From Janthinobacterium silvisoli (GTDB lineage Bacteria > Pseudomonadota > Gammaproteobacteria > Burkholderiales > Burkholderiaceae_D): a stretch of DNA of 64,000 nucleotides. This document shows, one piece after another, positions 36,053 to 45,556 of the stretch (positions are counted from its first letter, which is position 1; each line of letters starts with the position of its first letter). The notes beneath the pieces are model-generated. The model ran no database searches. It was given only the letters and a program-made list of their open reading frames with translations, and was not told the DNA's origin. The stretch is from assembly GCF_014200725.1 (NCBI RefSeq), contig NZ_JACHCL010000001.1, positions 1,550,001 to 1,614,000 on the forward strand, given 5' to 3'. The position numbers and the translations under genes were made by a program.

Positions 36053-36778
36053 ATGCCTGATCCCGGCCTCAGCGACACCTTGCCCGTCCAAACTGATACT
36101 GAACATGATAACGCCGCCATGGAGATATTTTTCTGCGGCAAGTCTGCTGGCCGGCCGCGCGAGGCCGACAAGGAAGCGCGCGCCGAAAACCTGCTGTACA
36201 CGGCCGGCTGTTTGTTCCTGGAAAAGGGTTATGGCAAAGTGAGCCTGGAAATGATCGCGCGCCAGGCCCATGTGGCGGTACGTACGATATACGTGAAGTT
36301 TGGTGGCAAGTCCGGTCTGTTCAATGCCGTAGTGGAACAGCGCCGCGCCGCCTACTTTTCCACCATGCCCGCGCTGGAAACGGATATGCGGCCCCTGCCC
36401 ACCGTGCTGGGCGAATTCGGCTTGTTGTTCCTAAAACTGGTCACGATGCCCGCAGCCGTACGCCTGAACCGCATGATCGTGGCGGAAGCAGCCAGCCATC
36501 CGGAACTGGCAGAGACGTTCCACAAGGTGGGACCGGGACGTACGCGCGACATGCTGACGCGCTTCTTCAGCCGTCCCGAGATCGCTATCCAATTCCGCGC
36601 GGAATTGACGGCAGAACAAATTGCCATGCATTTGCTCAATTGCCTGCTGGACGACCAGATGTCACGCCTGCTGTTCCCACCACTGACACAGCCCGACACG
36701 GCGCAACTGCGCAAGCTGCTCGATCACCGTCTCGATCTGTTCTTGCGGGCGACCTTGCGCGCGCCGCTGGCGGCGTAA
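36053..36778 (+). CDS. TetR/AcrR-family transcriptional regulator
   Basis: 241 aa. The helix-turn-helix is RAENLLYTAGCLFLEKGYGK ... VSLEMIARQAHVAVRTIYVK FGGKSGLFNAV (about residues 45-95). The C-terminal domain has the TetR_C_AefR-like features (PAAVRLNRMIVAEAASHPEL... FHKVGPGRTRDMLTRFFSR). The first about 40 residues before the HTH are polar; an ATG at 36119 gives a shorter protein but has no ribosome site, so 36053 is kept. Divergent from the efflux operon and very likely its repressor, with ligand-induced release inferred from the family. Confidence 0.92.
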   Translation: MPDPGLSDTLPVQTDTEHDNAAMEIFFCGKSAGRPREADKEARAENLLYTAGCLFLEKGYGKVSLEMIARQAHVAVRTIYVKFGGKSGLFNAVVEQRRAAYFSTMPALETDMRPLPTVLGEFGLLFLKLVTMPAAVRLNRMIVAEAASHPELAETFHKVGPGRTRDMLTRFFSRPEIAIQFRAELTAEQIAMHLLNCLLDDQMSRLLFPPLTQPDTAQLRKLLDHRLDLFLRATLRAPLAA

Positions 36779-36782
36779 AAAG

Positions 36783-37325
36783 CTAGTTGTCTGTTTTGGG
36801 GGCTGGAAGAAGCTCTTGGCTCACTCTGCCATCTACGGCAGAGTTGACGGCATTGAGTTTCCCATAGCCATAGGCAATCAAAGCAACCAGGATAATCGTG
36901 AGGAAGTTGGTAATCAGGGCGGCGCCAACTTCGGCCAGCCAGCCATAGATGCCGCGCTTGGCGGCCAATTCCCTGCGGTAGGAGATAAGCTCAACAGTCA
37001 CTGCTTGATGGGTGGCATCAAATTTGGCGGCCAATGCCGATTGCACGGTGTCAGTACTTAATTGATCCAGGCGCTCTTTGGTAGCGACACTGAGAAAAGT
37101 CACGGTCAGCGCTGTCGCCCTGTCCTTATAGCCCTGCAGCTGTGCAGGAAGGACATTGAAGTCATGAAACATCTGGATCTCAAAGGACGTAGGCTCTACA
37201 CCACCATTTGCTGCCTTGAGATGGATGATCCACTCTACTTTCGTTTGCTTGTATAGTGAATAAGCCAAGGCCCCAATAAAATCATTGGGGCCACTTACCA
37301 GCTGATCATAAACGTGCAATGCCAC
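36783..37325 (-). CDS. Unknown single-pass membrane protein of a two-gene cassette
   Basis: 180 aa. The N-terminal about 125 residues are soluble and mostly helical, opening with VYDQLVSGPNDFIGALAYSL and YKQTKVEWII. One strong membrane segment follows at about 130-153 (GAALITNFLTIILVALIAYG), then a 25-residue polar tail. The N-terminal signature reminds me of an uncharacterised family of small single-pass bacterial proteins, but I cannot name it. The base composition is clearly lower in GC than its neighbours (28 of 60 at 36841-36900). It lies 8 bp downstream of a 66-67 aa gene and ends 4 bp from the tetR stop. Signs of transfer; function unknown. Confidence 0.7.
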   Translation of the reverse strand: MALHVYDQLVSGPNDFIGALAYSLYKQTKVEWIIHLKAANGGVEPTSFEIQMFHDFNVLPAQLQGYKDRATALTVTFLSVATKERLDQLSTDTVQSALAAKFDATHQAVTVELISYRRELAAKRGIYGWLAEVGAALITNFLTIILVALIAYGYGKLNAVNSAVDGRVSQELLPAPKTDN

Positions 37326-37333
37326 ACATGAAC

Positions 37334-37537
37334 TCAGGCAGCCAACAGTTCGCGGGCCTTGGCCATGGCGGCATTGATTTCCTTGGCCGAGAAGGGGATA
37401 TTTGCGCTGGTAGTGTTTTTGGTAAGCGGCTCAGGATCTGGCCCACCATCACTGGCAATCTCCAAAGGAGTCTTCTGCGCCATCAATTTTTTGTTAATCC
37501 GCAACGCGTCAGCCACGCTAAAAAAATGTCGCATCAT
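37334..37537 (-). CDS. Small unknown protein, first gene of the cassette
   Basis: 67 aa (66 if the second ATG at 37534 is used). A very strong ribosome site AAAGGAGG lies directly before two adjacent ATGs; spacing favours the second. The protein has an N-terminal basic stretch (MRHFFSVADALRINKKLMAQ), a Pro/Asp-rich middle (DGGPDPEPL) and a C-terminal amphipathic helix (SAKEINAAMAKARELLAA). It has no cysteine and no membrane segment. Only 8 bp separate its stop from the membrane gene, so they are co-translated. The layout (small soluble protein first, membrane protein second) could fit a toxin-antitoxin or effector-regulator pair, but that is speculation. Confidence 0.65.
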   Translation of the reverse strand: MMRHFFSVADALRINKKLMAQKTPLEIASDGGPDPEPLTKNTTSANIPFSAKEINAAMAKARELLAA

Positions 37538-37617
37538 GCCTCCTTTAAGCTGCTCCTACCGATCTAACCAGCATAGCACGTAAAACCAGACAGACATTGC
37601 GCTATTACAAAGCCCGC

Positions 37618-38772
37618 TTATTGCGGCACACCAGATGCCTGCGGCGCAACCGCCTCGCTACGCTCACCACTCAAGCCCAGCGCACGCAGGAAAGGCCGGG
37701 CTGCCGATAGGCCCTCGAAGCCGAAAACCGCTTCGCTGCCATCGCGGCGCTCGGGGCCATAACGCATCAGGTCGAATGAGGTTTCAAAGCGCTGCGCCAG
37801 GAAGTAGGTGCGGAAGTAATCAAAGGCAAACACCACCTGGCCATCGGTGCGCGCCAGCAAACCCTGGGCGTACAGCGGGGACAACCATTGCTCGGCCGAT
37901 ACGTCCCAGCCCTTGACGGCGCAATAATCGCCGGCAAAACATTCCAGCTCCTCTTGCAGCAGGAATAAGGTCTTGGCTTCGAACAGCACGAAGGCCAGTT
38001 CAATCAGGAATTCACGCGCATCGGTGGCAACGCTGACGTCGCTGCGCTTGCCCATCAAACCATCGAAATAGCCGCTGTCGCTGGCCAGTTGCGGCAGCAA
38101 GGTGGCAAACACATACTCGGCATCGCGCTGGCCCGTATCGCGGCCGTCCGGCGTGTACAGCACCGACAGGGCAAAAGCCTTGCTGACTTCATCAAACTCG
38201 CGCAACGCTACCGTCCACGGCGTCAGCGGCGCCTTGTCACCGGCGCTTCCCACATCAAATTCCAGCACGGCATAGGCGGCCATCTGGCCATGCTGGCTGT
38301 AGAGGCTGCCTGGATTACTCTTGAATAAAATGCCCAGCGCCTTCATCAGCGAACTGGCTTCGCCCGTGTGCTGGTGCCCATGAAAGACGGCGTGGATATT
38401 CTTGTACAGCGCACGCTGCTCGGCGCCCGCATGCTCGTCGGCCGAAAAGAAACTGAAACCAGCATTGCCCAGCACGCCAGCCGTTGCTCCTTGCGCCCGG
38501 CTCCCCGGCACCAGATAAAAACGCGCGCCAGGCAGGCTCGCCGCCTGCAGCAGGGGGCGCAGGAAATATTCGTAGACGTAAGTGGGGGTCGTGCTGTTAT
38601 CCGCATCGGCCGCCAGCAACTGGCCCGTGAAGAAAATCGCATCGATCTGCTTGCCGGCATCTCGGAAGGCGGCCACATCCTTGAACAGCGAATGCAGCAT
38701 GAGCGCTTGCTCTTGCTCATCGGCGTGGCGCAGACGCACGTCGGAAATATGGAGGGCGGTAAATTTTTTCAT
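37618..38772 (-). CDS. Degenerate calcineurin-like phosphoesterase with a STAND-like C-terminal tail
   Basis: 384 aa, no signal peptide. Residues 1-200 follow the metallophosphoesterase fold, but most metal ligands are changed: LHISDVRL (Arg13 where D-x-H has His), FFTGQLLA (Gln51 for the GD Asp) and LVPGSRAQ (89-92 in place of GNHD). Only the final HGHQH (131-135) is intact, so catalysis is unlikely. Residues about 255-330 (LFLLQEELECFAGDYCAVKG, GLLARTDGQVVFAFDYFRTY) resemble the winged-helical end of STAND-type NTPases, which in defence proteins follows a P-loop; no P-loop is present here. It could be a shortened relic or a sensor/adaptor. It follows the two-gene cassette region in a lower-confidence accessory spot. 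Confidence 0.65.
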   Translation of the reverse strand: MKKFTALHISDVRLRHADEQEQALMLHSLFKDVAAFRDAGKQIDAIFFTGQLLAADADNSTTPTYVYEYFLRPLLQAASLPGARFYLVPGSRAQGATAGVLGNAGFSFFSADEHAGAEQRALYKNIHAVFHGHQHTGEASSLMKALGILFKSNPGSLYSQHGQMAAYAVLEFDVGSAGDKAPLTPWTVALREFDEVSKAFALSVLYTPDGRDTGQRDAEYVFATLLPQLASDSGYFDGLMGKRSDVSVATDAREFLIELAFVLFEAKTLFLLQEELECFAGDYCAVKGWDVSAEQWLSPLYAQGLLARTDGQVVFAFDYFRTYFLAQRFETSFDLMRYGPERRDGSEAVFGFEGLSAARPFLRALGLSGERSEAVAPQASGVPQ

Positions 38773-38973
38773 TGTTGCAATACTTTCTCAGCACAGCCAA
38801 ACCTGACCGAACAATAGCAACTTCATGGGAAAAAGCACACGCCCCAGGTCAAGCATAAGCGAAACATAGTTACAGATGGATATTGTCCCACTTTTTCCAC
38901 ATGGAAATACTCACCAATATTCACACTTCGGTGTATAAGTCACATCCACTGCTGTCCGAGACAAACCAACAAT

Positions 38974-39003
38974 AAAAAAACCGGGAACATGTCCCGGTTT
39001 TTT
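38974..39003 (-). terminator. Rho-independent terminator of the pyruvate dehydrogenase operon
   Basis: AAAAAAACCGGGA / TCCCGGTTTTTTT around ACATG; symmetrical, so it can act on both strands. The rest of 38773-39024 is AT-rich and holds the leader of the phosphoesterase-like gene. Confidence 0.9.
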
Positions 39004-39024
39004 GTACTGAAAGTCAATATTGCA

Positions 39025-40803
39025 TCAGCGCTTGCGTGGTGGCGGCAAGTCCGTGCATGTCCCTTCGTAGACTTCCGCCGCCATGCCGATCGATTCGCCC
39101 AGGGTTGGGTGAGGATGGATGGTCTTGCCGATGTCGGTGCCGTCGCAACCCATTTCGATCGCCAGCGCGATTTCACCGATCATGTCACCGGCATGCGTGC
39201 CGACGATGGTGCCGCCAATGATGCGATGCGTTTCCGCATCGAACAACAGCTTGGTGAAGCCTTCGGCGCGGCCATTGGCCACGGCGCGACCGGAAGCGGC
39301 CCACGGGAAATGGCCCTTCTCGACCTTGATGCCCTTGGCTTTTGCTTCGTCTTCGGTGATGCCGGCCCATGCCACTTCCGGATCCGTATAGGCGACCGAT
39401 GGAATCACCTTGACGTCGAAGTGCGACTTCTGGCCTGCCGCCGCTTCAGCAGCAACGTGGGCTTCATGCACCGCCTTATGCGCCAGCATCGGCTGGCCCA
39501 CCAGGTCGCCGATGGCGAAGATGTTCGGAACGTTGGTGCGCATCTGACTATCGACGTTGATGAAGCCACGGTCGGTCACTTGCACGCCAGCCTTGTCGGC
39601 AGCGATCTTCTTGCCGTTCGGGCTACGGCCCACGGCCACCAGCACCAGGTCGTAGATTTGCGGCGCAGGTGCAGTAGCACCCGCTTCGGCTGCTTCGAAT
39701 GTGACCTTGATGCCTTCCGGCAGCGCCTCGACGGCGACCGTCTTGGTCTTGGTCATGATGTTGTCGAAGCGTTTTTCGTTGAACTTCTGCCAGACCTTGA
39801 CCGCATCGCGGTCCGCGCCCTGCATCAGGCCATCCATCATTTCAACCACGTCGATGCGCGCACCGAAGGTCGAATACACGGTCGCCATTTCCAGGCCGAT
39901 GATGCCGCCGCCAATGACCAGCATGCGTTTTGGAATCTGGCGCAGTTCCAGTGCACCGGTCGAATCGACGATGCGTGGATCTTCCGGCACGAATGGCAGT
40001 TTGACTACCGACGAACCGGCAGCGATGATCGCCTGCTTGAACTGCACGACTTTTTTCGTGCCGTCAGCAGCCGTCACTTCGATGTGGTTCGCCGAGAGGA
40101 ACTGGCCCACGCCGGTGACCACTTGGGTCTTGCGCGCCTTGGCCATGCCGGCCAGGCCGCCGGTCATGTTCTTGATGACACCTTCCTTGTAAGCACGCAC
40201 CTGGTCGATGTCGATGGTCGGCTTGGCAAACGTCACGCCCGTGTTGGACATGTGCGCCGTCTCGTCGATCACGGACGCCACGTGCAGCAGCGCTTTCGAC
40301 GGGATGCAACCGACGTTCAGGCACACGCCGCCCAGCGTTTCATAACGCTCGACGATCACCGTGTTCAAGCCCAGGTCGGCCGCGCGGAACGCCGCCGAGT
40401 AACCGCCAGGACCACCACCCAGTACCATCATGTCGACATCGATATCGACCTGGCCGCTGTAATTGCCGGCCGGGACGATCGCTGCAGCAGGTGCTGCGGC
40501 AGCCGGTGCAGGCGCCGCTGCTGGTGCGGCAGGGGCAGCCGCTGGCGCGGCAGCCGCCGCGCCTTCAGTTGCTTCCACCACCAGCAGCACGCTGCCTTCA
40601 GCGATCTTGTCGCCGATCTTGACTTTCAATTCCTTGACCACGCCAGCGTGGGTCGAAGGAATTTCCATGCTGGCCTTGTCCGATTCCACGGTGATCAGGG
40701 ACTGGTCCAGCTTGATGGTGTCGCCAACCTTGACCATCAGTTCGATGACTTCGACTTCCTTGAAGTCGCCGATATTCGGTACTTTTACCTCTACTGTGCT
40801 CAT
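39025..40803 (-). CDS. lpdA: Dihydrolipoyl dehydrogenase (E3) with N-terminal lipoyl domain
   Basis: 592 aa from [10 protein letters not shown] with AAGGAG upstream. Residues 1-76 are a lipoyl domain (lysine in [11 protein letters not shown]), a Pro/Ala linker of about 35 residues follows, then the flavoprotein: FAD loop [14 protein letters not shown], redox pair [16 protein letters not shown] loop [12 protein letters not shown], second FAD contact [10 protein letters not shown] and the His-Glu pair HPHPTLGE. It reoxidises dihydrolipoamide in the pyruvate dehydrogenase complex. The lipoyl domain on E3 is a known trait of many betaproteobacteria and Neisseria. Third gene of aceE-aceF-lpdA, 10 bp after aceF. 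Confidence 0.97.
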   Translation of the reverse strand: MSTVEVKVPNIGDFKEVEVIELMVKVGDTIKLDQSLITVESDKASMEIPSTHAGVVKELKVKIGDKIAEGSVLLVVEATEGAAAAAPAAAPAAPAAAPAPAAAAPAAAIVPAGNYSGQVDIDVDMMVLGGGPGGYSAAFRAADLGLNTVIVERYETLGGVCLNVGCIPSKALLHVASVIDETAHMSNTGVTFAKPTIDIDQVRAYKEGVIKNMTGGLAGMAKARKTQVVTGVGQFLSANHIEVTAADGTKKVVQFKQAIIAAGSSVVKLPFVPEDPRIVDSTGALELRQIPKRMLVIGGGIIGLEMATVYSTFGARIDVVEMMDGLMQGADRDAVKVWQKFNEKRFDNIMTKTKTVAVEALPEGIKVTFEAAEAGATAPAPQIYDLVLVAVGRSPNGKKIAADKAGVQVTDRGFINVDSQMRTNVPNIFAIGDLVGQPMLAHKAVHEAHVAAEAAAGQKSHFDVKVIPSVAYTDPEVAWAGITEDEAKAKGIKVEKGHFPWAASGRAVANGRAEGFTKLLFDAETHRIIGGTIVGTHAGDMIGEIALAIEMGCDGTDIGKTIHPHPTLGESIGMAAEVYEGTCTDLPPPRKR

Positions 40804-40813
40804 CAATCGCTCC

Positions 40814-42478
40814 TTACAGCAGAATTTTGCGCATGTCGGCCAAGACTTCGCCGAGGTACACGGAGAATCGTGCGCCCATCGCGCCATCGACCACGCGATG
40901 ATCGTAAGACAGCGAAGTGCCCATCATCAGGCGTGGCTGGAAGGCCTTGCCATCCCATACCGGCTTGATCGACGCTTTCGACAAGCCCAGGATGGCCACT
41001 TCGGGTGCATTCACGATAGGCGTGAAGTGCGTGCCACCGATGCCGCCCAGGGACGAAATCGTGAAGCTGGCGCCCTGCATGTCGGCTGGTTTCAGCTTGC
41101 CTTCGCGCGCTTGCAGCGACAATTCCGTCATTTCCTTGGCGATTTGCGTGACGCTCTTCTGGTCCGCGTTTTTGATCACGGGAACCACCAAGCCATTCGG
41201 CGTATCGGCAGCGAAGCCGACGTTGTAGTACTGCTTGAGGATCAGGTTTTCGCCCTTGGCGTCCAGCGAAGCGTTAAATGCCGGGAATTTCTTCAGCGCG
41301 GCAACCGAGGCCTTGATGACGAAAGCCAGCATGGTCAGCTTGGCAGCATCCTTGTTCTTCGCATTGGCGGCGTTGGTCTCGACGCGGAACGCTTCCAGGT
41401 CCGTCACATCCGCTTCGTCAAATTGGGTGACGTGCGGGATCATGACCCAGTTGCGGTGCAGGTTAGGACCCGAGATTTTCTTGATGCGCGACAGCGGCAG
41501 CAATTCGGTCGCGCCGAATTTGCTGAAGTCCAGCGATGGCCATGGCAGCAAGTCCAGGCCCACGCCCGAACCGGCTTTGGCAACCGGTGCATTAGGAGCA
41601 GCAACCGCGCCCGACATCACGCCCTTAACGAAATTCTGCACGTCTTCTTGGGTGATGCGGCCTTTCGGACCGGAACCGGCCACGCGGCCCAGTTCCACGC
41701 CCAGTTCACGTGCGAACTTGCGGATCGATGGCGAAGCATGTGCCAGCTTGCCATTCACGGCAGGAGCAGCTGCAGCAACTGGAGAAGGTGCAGGGGCAGC
41801 AACCGGTGCCGAAGCGACGGCGGCGGCTGGTGCGGCGGCAGCTTGCGCAGGCGCAGCGGCAGGTGCAGCAGCGGCGGCAGGAGCAGCGCCGGCAGCGCCA
41901 GTCGTTTCCACCACCAGCACCAGCGAGCCCTTGGCAACCTTGTCGCCTACCTTGACTTTCAATTCCTTCACGATACCGGCGTGGCTCGATGGAATTTCCA
42001 TGCTGGCCTTGTCCGATTCCACCGTCAGCAGCGACTGGTCGACCTTGATCGCATCGCCGACCTTGACCATCAGTTCGATGACTTCAACTTCCTTGAAGTC
42101 GCCGATATCTGGCACGGTCACTTCAACCAGCGCAGGCGCGCCGGAGGCGGCGGCTGGTGCAGGAGCTGCGGCAACTGGCGCTGGCGCAGCAGCAGGTGCC
42201 GGCGCAGCAGCAGCTGGCGCAGGGGCCGCGGCAGCGCTGTCCGCCACTTCCAGCAGCAGCACCAGCGAACCTTCAGCGATCTTGTCGCCTACGTTGACTT
42301 TCAATTCCTTGACGACACCGGCGTGGCTCGATGGGATTTCCATGCTGGCCTTGTCCGATTCGACCGTGATCAGCGATTGGTCGACCTTGACCGTATCGCC
42401 TGGCTTGACCATCAGTTCAATGATCTCGACTTCCTTGAAATCGCCGATATCCGGGACTTTGACTTCCACAATGCTCAT
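40814..42478 (-). CDS. aceF: Pyruvate dehydrogenase E2, dihydrolipoyl acetyltransferase
   Basis: 554 aa from [11 protein letters not shown]. Two lipoyl domains (about 1-76 and 118-192), each with [11 protein letters not shown], are joined by Ala/Pro linkers. A peripheral subunit-binding domain follows ([20 protein letters not shown], about 250-285). The catalytic domain ends with [14 protein letters not shown], the H-x-x-x-D-G active site. It forms the core of the complex and transfers the acetyl group to CoA. The two lipoyl repeats and that of the neighbouring E3 are very alike at DNA level too. Confidence 0.97.
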   Translation of the reverse strand: MSIVEVKVPDIGDFKEVEIIELMVKPGDTVKVDQSLITVESDKASMEIPSSHAGVVKELKVNVGDKIAEGSLVLLLEVADSAAAAPAPAAAAPAPAAAPAPVAAAPAPAAASGAPALVEVTVPDIGDFKEVEVIELMVKVGDAIKVDQSLLTVESDKASMEIPSSHAGIVKELKVKVGDKVAKGSLVLVVETTGAAGAAPAAAAAPAAAPAQAAAAPAAAVASAPVAAPAPSPVAAAAPAVNGKLAHASPSIRKFARELGVELGRVAGSGPKGRITQEDVQNFVKGVMSGAVAAPNAPVAKAGSGVGLDLLPWPSLDFSKFGATELLPLSRIKKISGPNLHRNWVMIPHVTQFDEADVTDLEAFRVETNAANAKNKDAAKLTMLAFVIKASVAALKKFPAFNASLDAKGENLILKQYYNVGFAADTPNGLVVPVIKNADQKSVTQIAKEMTELSLQAREGKLKPADMQGASFTISSLGGIGGTHFTPIVNAPEVAILGLSKASIKPVWDGKAFQPRLMMGTSLSYDHRVVDGAMGARFSVYLGEVLADMRKILL

Positions 42479-42572
42479 AGCTTGCTCCGTTATTTTATTT
42501 GTCAGATGGACTCGCAAACGCGCCAAGGACGTACTTGCGTACGGCCTTGGCGCGATCGAATCCGCACAACGA

Positions 42573-45269
42573 TTACTGGGTCACCGGATTTGGTTTGTTC
42601 GCGTCGATGCCGTACTTGGCAATCGCCTGCTCTACCACCGACACGTCGATCTTGCCTTCGTCAGCCAGCGATTTCAACGCGGCCACGGTCACATAATAAC
42701 GGTTCACTTCGAAGAACTCGCGCAGTTTGGCGCGGCTGTCCGAGCGGCCGAAGCCATCGGTGCCCAACACTTTGTAGGTGCGGCCCTTAGGCATGAAGGC
42801 GCGGATCTGTTCTGCAAAGGCGCGCATGTAGTCGGTGGTGGCGACGATCGGGCCGTCGGTTTCCTGCAACAGCGACGTCACGTACGGCACGCGCTGCTGT
42901 TTCGACGGGTTGACCATGTTCCAGCGCTCGCAATCCTGGCCATCGCGGGCCACCAGGGTCAGCGACGGTGCCGACCAGACGTCTGCCGCCACGCCCCAGT
43001 CGTTTTGCAACAGCTCGGCAGCGAAGATCGATTCGCGCAGGATGGTGCCGCAACCGATCAGTTGTACGCGCAGCTTGGCGTCAGCCTTGCCTTCTTGCAG
43101 TTTGTACATGCCTTTCAGGATGCCTTCTTCCTGGCCTGGCTTGATGCCTGGCTGGGCGTAGTTCTCGTTCATGATCGTGATGTAGTAGAACACATCTTCC
43201 TGGTTGGCGATCATGCGGCGCAAGCCGTCCTGCACGATGACGGCGACTTCATGGCTGAAGGTCGGGTCATATGGCATACAGGTCGGGATGGTGGCGGCGA
43301 AGATATGGCTGTGGCCATCTTCGTGCTGCAAGCCTTCGCCGTTCAGGGTGGTACGGCCAGCGGTGCCGCCCATCAGGAAGCCGCGTGCGCGCATGTCGCT
43401 CGCTGCCCATACCTGGTCGCCGATGCGCTGGAAGCCAAACATCGAGTAGAAGGTGTAGAACGGGATCATGATGCGGTCATTGGTCGAGTACGACGTCGCC
43501 GCAGCGATCCACGAGCTCATGCCACCCGCTTCGTTGATGCCCTCTTGCAGGATCTGGCCAGCCTTGTCCTCGCGGTAGTACATGACCTGGTCTTTATCGA
43601 CTGGCTCGTACAGCTGGCCGCGTGGATTGTAGATACCGATCTGGCGGAACAGGCCTTCCATACCGAAAGTACGCGACTCATCGACCAGGATAGGCACCAC
43701 GCGCTGGCCCAGGTTAGGGTCTTTCAGCAGGGTCGTGATGACGCGCACGAAAGCTTGCGTGGTCGAGATTTCACGGCCTTCAGGGGTGGCGTCCAGCACG
43801 TTCTTGAAGGTCTCCAGCGCAGGTACTGGCAGGGTTTCTTCGGCTTTTTGACGGCGCTGTGGCAGGTAGCCGCCCAGGGCTTTGCGGCGCTCGTGCAGGT
43901 AGACCATTTCCGGCGCATCGTCGGCAGGCTTGAAGAAAGGAATATCGGCCAGCTTGTCGTCAGGGATAGGCAGCGAGAAGCGGTCGCGCATTTCGCGCAC
44001 GGCTTCGTCGTCCAGTTTCTTGGTCTGGTGAGCGGTGTTGCGCGCTTCGCCGGACTTGCCCATGCCGTAGCCCTTGATGGTTTTCACCAGCAGCACGGTA
44101 GGCTGGCCCTTGTGTTCCTGGGCGACCTTGAAGGCAGCGTAAATCTTGTGTGGATCGTGGCCGCCACGGGTCAGACGCCAGATGTCGTCGTCGCTCATGT
44201 TGGCAACCATTTCCAGCAGCTTCGGATGCTTGCCGAAGAAGTGCTTGCGCACGTAGGCGCCATCCTTGGCCTTGAAGTTCTGGTACTCGCCGTCGACGGT
44301 ATCCATCATCACTTGCTGCAGGATGCCATCCTTGTCTTGCGCCAGCAGGGCGTCCCAGCCCGGACCCCAGATGACTTTGACGACGTTCCAGCCGGCGCCA
44401 CGGAATTCGCCTTCCAGTTCCTGGATGATCTTGGTGTTGCCGCGTACCGGGCCGTCCAGGCGCTGCAGGTTGCAGTTGACCACGATGACCAGGTTGTCGA
44501 GCATGTCGCGTGCGGCCAGGCCGATCGCGCCCAGCGATTCCGGCTCGTCCATCTCGCCGTCGCCGCAGAATGCCCACACCTTGCGGTTGTCGGTCTTGGC
44601 GATGCCGCGTGCGTGCAGGTACTTCAGGAAGCGTGCCTGATAGATTGCCATGTGCGGGCCCAGGCCCATCGACACGGTCGGGAACTGCCAGAAGTCAGGC
44701 ATCAGTTTTGGATGCGGGTACGACGACAGGCCCTTGCCATCGACTTCCTTGCGGAAGTTCAGCAGCTGCTCTTCCGACAGACGGCCTTCGAGGAAGGCGC
44801 GCGCGTAGACGCCAGGCGAGGAGTGGCCTTGAATGTACAGCAGGTCGCCGCCGTGGTCTTCGGTCGGTGCGTGCCAGAAGTGGTTGAAACCGATGCCCAG
44901 CATGTTCGCCAGCGAGGCAAACGAGGACAAGTGGCCACCCAGGTCGCCGTCGGCGCGGTTGGCCTTGACCACCATGGCCATGGCGTTCCAGCGCATCCAC
45001 GAACGCAGGCGCTCTTCGTATTCCAGGTTGCCTGGGCAGTGTGCTTCTTGTTTGGTAGGGATGGTGTTGACGTAGGCGGTGGTGCTGGAGAACGGGATTT
45101 GTGAGCCATTGCGGCGGGCCAGATCGACCAGGCGCTCCATCAAATATTGTGCGCGTTCCGGACCTTCATTTTCCAGCACGGCTTCGAGTGCGTCCAGCCA
45201 CTCTTTGGTTTCCTGCAAATCCGGGTCGGTGCCGATCTGCGTCGTTACCTGATTCAGTTGAGCTGACAT
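42573..45269 (-). CDS. aceE: Pyruvate dehydrogenase E1 component (homodimeric type)
   Basis: 898 aa from MSAQLNQVTT (AGGAG 9 bases upstream; ATG at 45299 rejected). Thiamine-diphosphate enzyme that decarboxylates pyruvate and acetylates the E2 lipoyl groups. Seen are HSSPGVYARAFLEGRL, the ThDP motif WAFCGDGEMDEPESLG through NLVIVVNCNLQRLDGPVRGN, and EAGGMSSWIAAATSYS in the pyrimidine-binding half. Length and order are those of gamma/betaproteobacterial AceE rather than the split E1 alpha/beta. First gene of the operon, divergent from folD. Confidence 0.98.
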   Translation of the reverse strand: MSAQLNQVTTQIGTDPDLQETKEWLDALEAVLENEGPERAQYLMERLVDLARRNGSQIPFSSTTAYVNTIPTKQEAHCPGNLEYEERLRSWMRWNAMAMVVKANRADGDLGGHLSSFASLANMLGIGFNHFWHAPTEDHGGDLLYIQGHSSPGVYARAFLEGRLSEEQLLNFRKEVDGKGLSSYPHPKLMPDFWQFPTVSMGLGPHMAIYQARFLKYLHARGIAKTDNRKVWAFCGDGEMDEPESLGAIGLAARDMLDNLVIVVNCNLQRLDGPVRGNTKIIQELEGEFRGAGWNVVKVIWGPGWDALLAQDKDGILQQVMMDTVDGEYQNFKAKDGAYVRKHFFGKHPKLLEMVANMSDDDIWRLTRGGHDPHKIYAAFKVAQEHKGQPTVLLVKTIKGYGMGKSGEARNTAHQTKKLDDEAVREMRDRFSLPIPDDKLADIPFFKPADDAPEMVYLHERRKALGGYLPQRRQKAEETLPVPALETFKNVLDATPEGREISTTQAFVRVITTLLKDPNLGQRVVPILVDESRTFGMEGLFRQIGIYNPRGQLYEPVDKDQVMYYREDKAGQILQEGINEAGGMSSWIAAATSYSTNDRIMIPFYTFYSMFGFQRIGDQVWAASDMRARGFLMGGTAGRTTLNGEGLQHEDGHSHIFAATIPTCMPYDPTFSHEVAVIVQDGLRRMIANQEDVFYYITIMNENYAQPGIKPGQEEGILKGMYKLQEGKADAKLRVQLIGCGTILRESIFAAELLQNDWGVAADVWSAPSLTLVARDGQDCERWNMVNPSKQQRVPYVTSLLQETDGPIVATTDYMRAFAEQIRAFMPKGRTYKVLGTDGFGRSDSRAKLREFFEVNRYYVTVAALKSLADEGKIDVSVVEQAIAKYGIDANKPNPVTQ

Positions 45270-45556
45270 CTGTTGAGTCTCCTGTTGTGATCGCCCCACC
45301 CCGATTTTCCGGATCGCTGTCGGACGGTATTTCGCTGATTATTTACTATTAAGATCAATTAGTGGGGCGATTCTAACAGCGTATTTAGTATTTTTCAAAT
45401 GGCGATACATCGTTTCACATTGTGAAATGCCACTATGGAAATTATGCTGCACTGCCGCAAATTGCGATTGGAAAAACATTGTCTATCGCGCCGGTTTCAT
45501 GCCCACGGCTTTATAATCTGGTTTTCCTTCCCACCAGCCTCTTAGCGCCCACTACC
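45270..45556. promoter_or_regulatory. Divergent aceE/folD control region with a perfect palindrome
   Basis: 287 bp without a gene. TTTCAC-ATT-GTGAAA at 45413-45427 is a perfect 15-bp palindrome and a candidate operator. TATAAT at 45512-45517 is a good -10 for folD, but no -35 is at the right distance. Confidence 0.5.

Noticed and set aside
38773..39024. Possible small RNA in the AT-rich gap
   Set aside because: Apart from the terminator no promoter or structure could be supported.
41235..45104. 1289-aa plus-strand frame opposite aceE/aceF
   Set aside because: A long antisense frame caused by biased codon use in the highly expressed pyruvate dehydrogenase genes.
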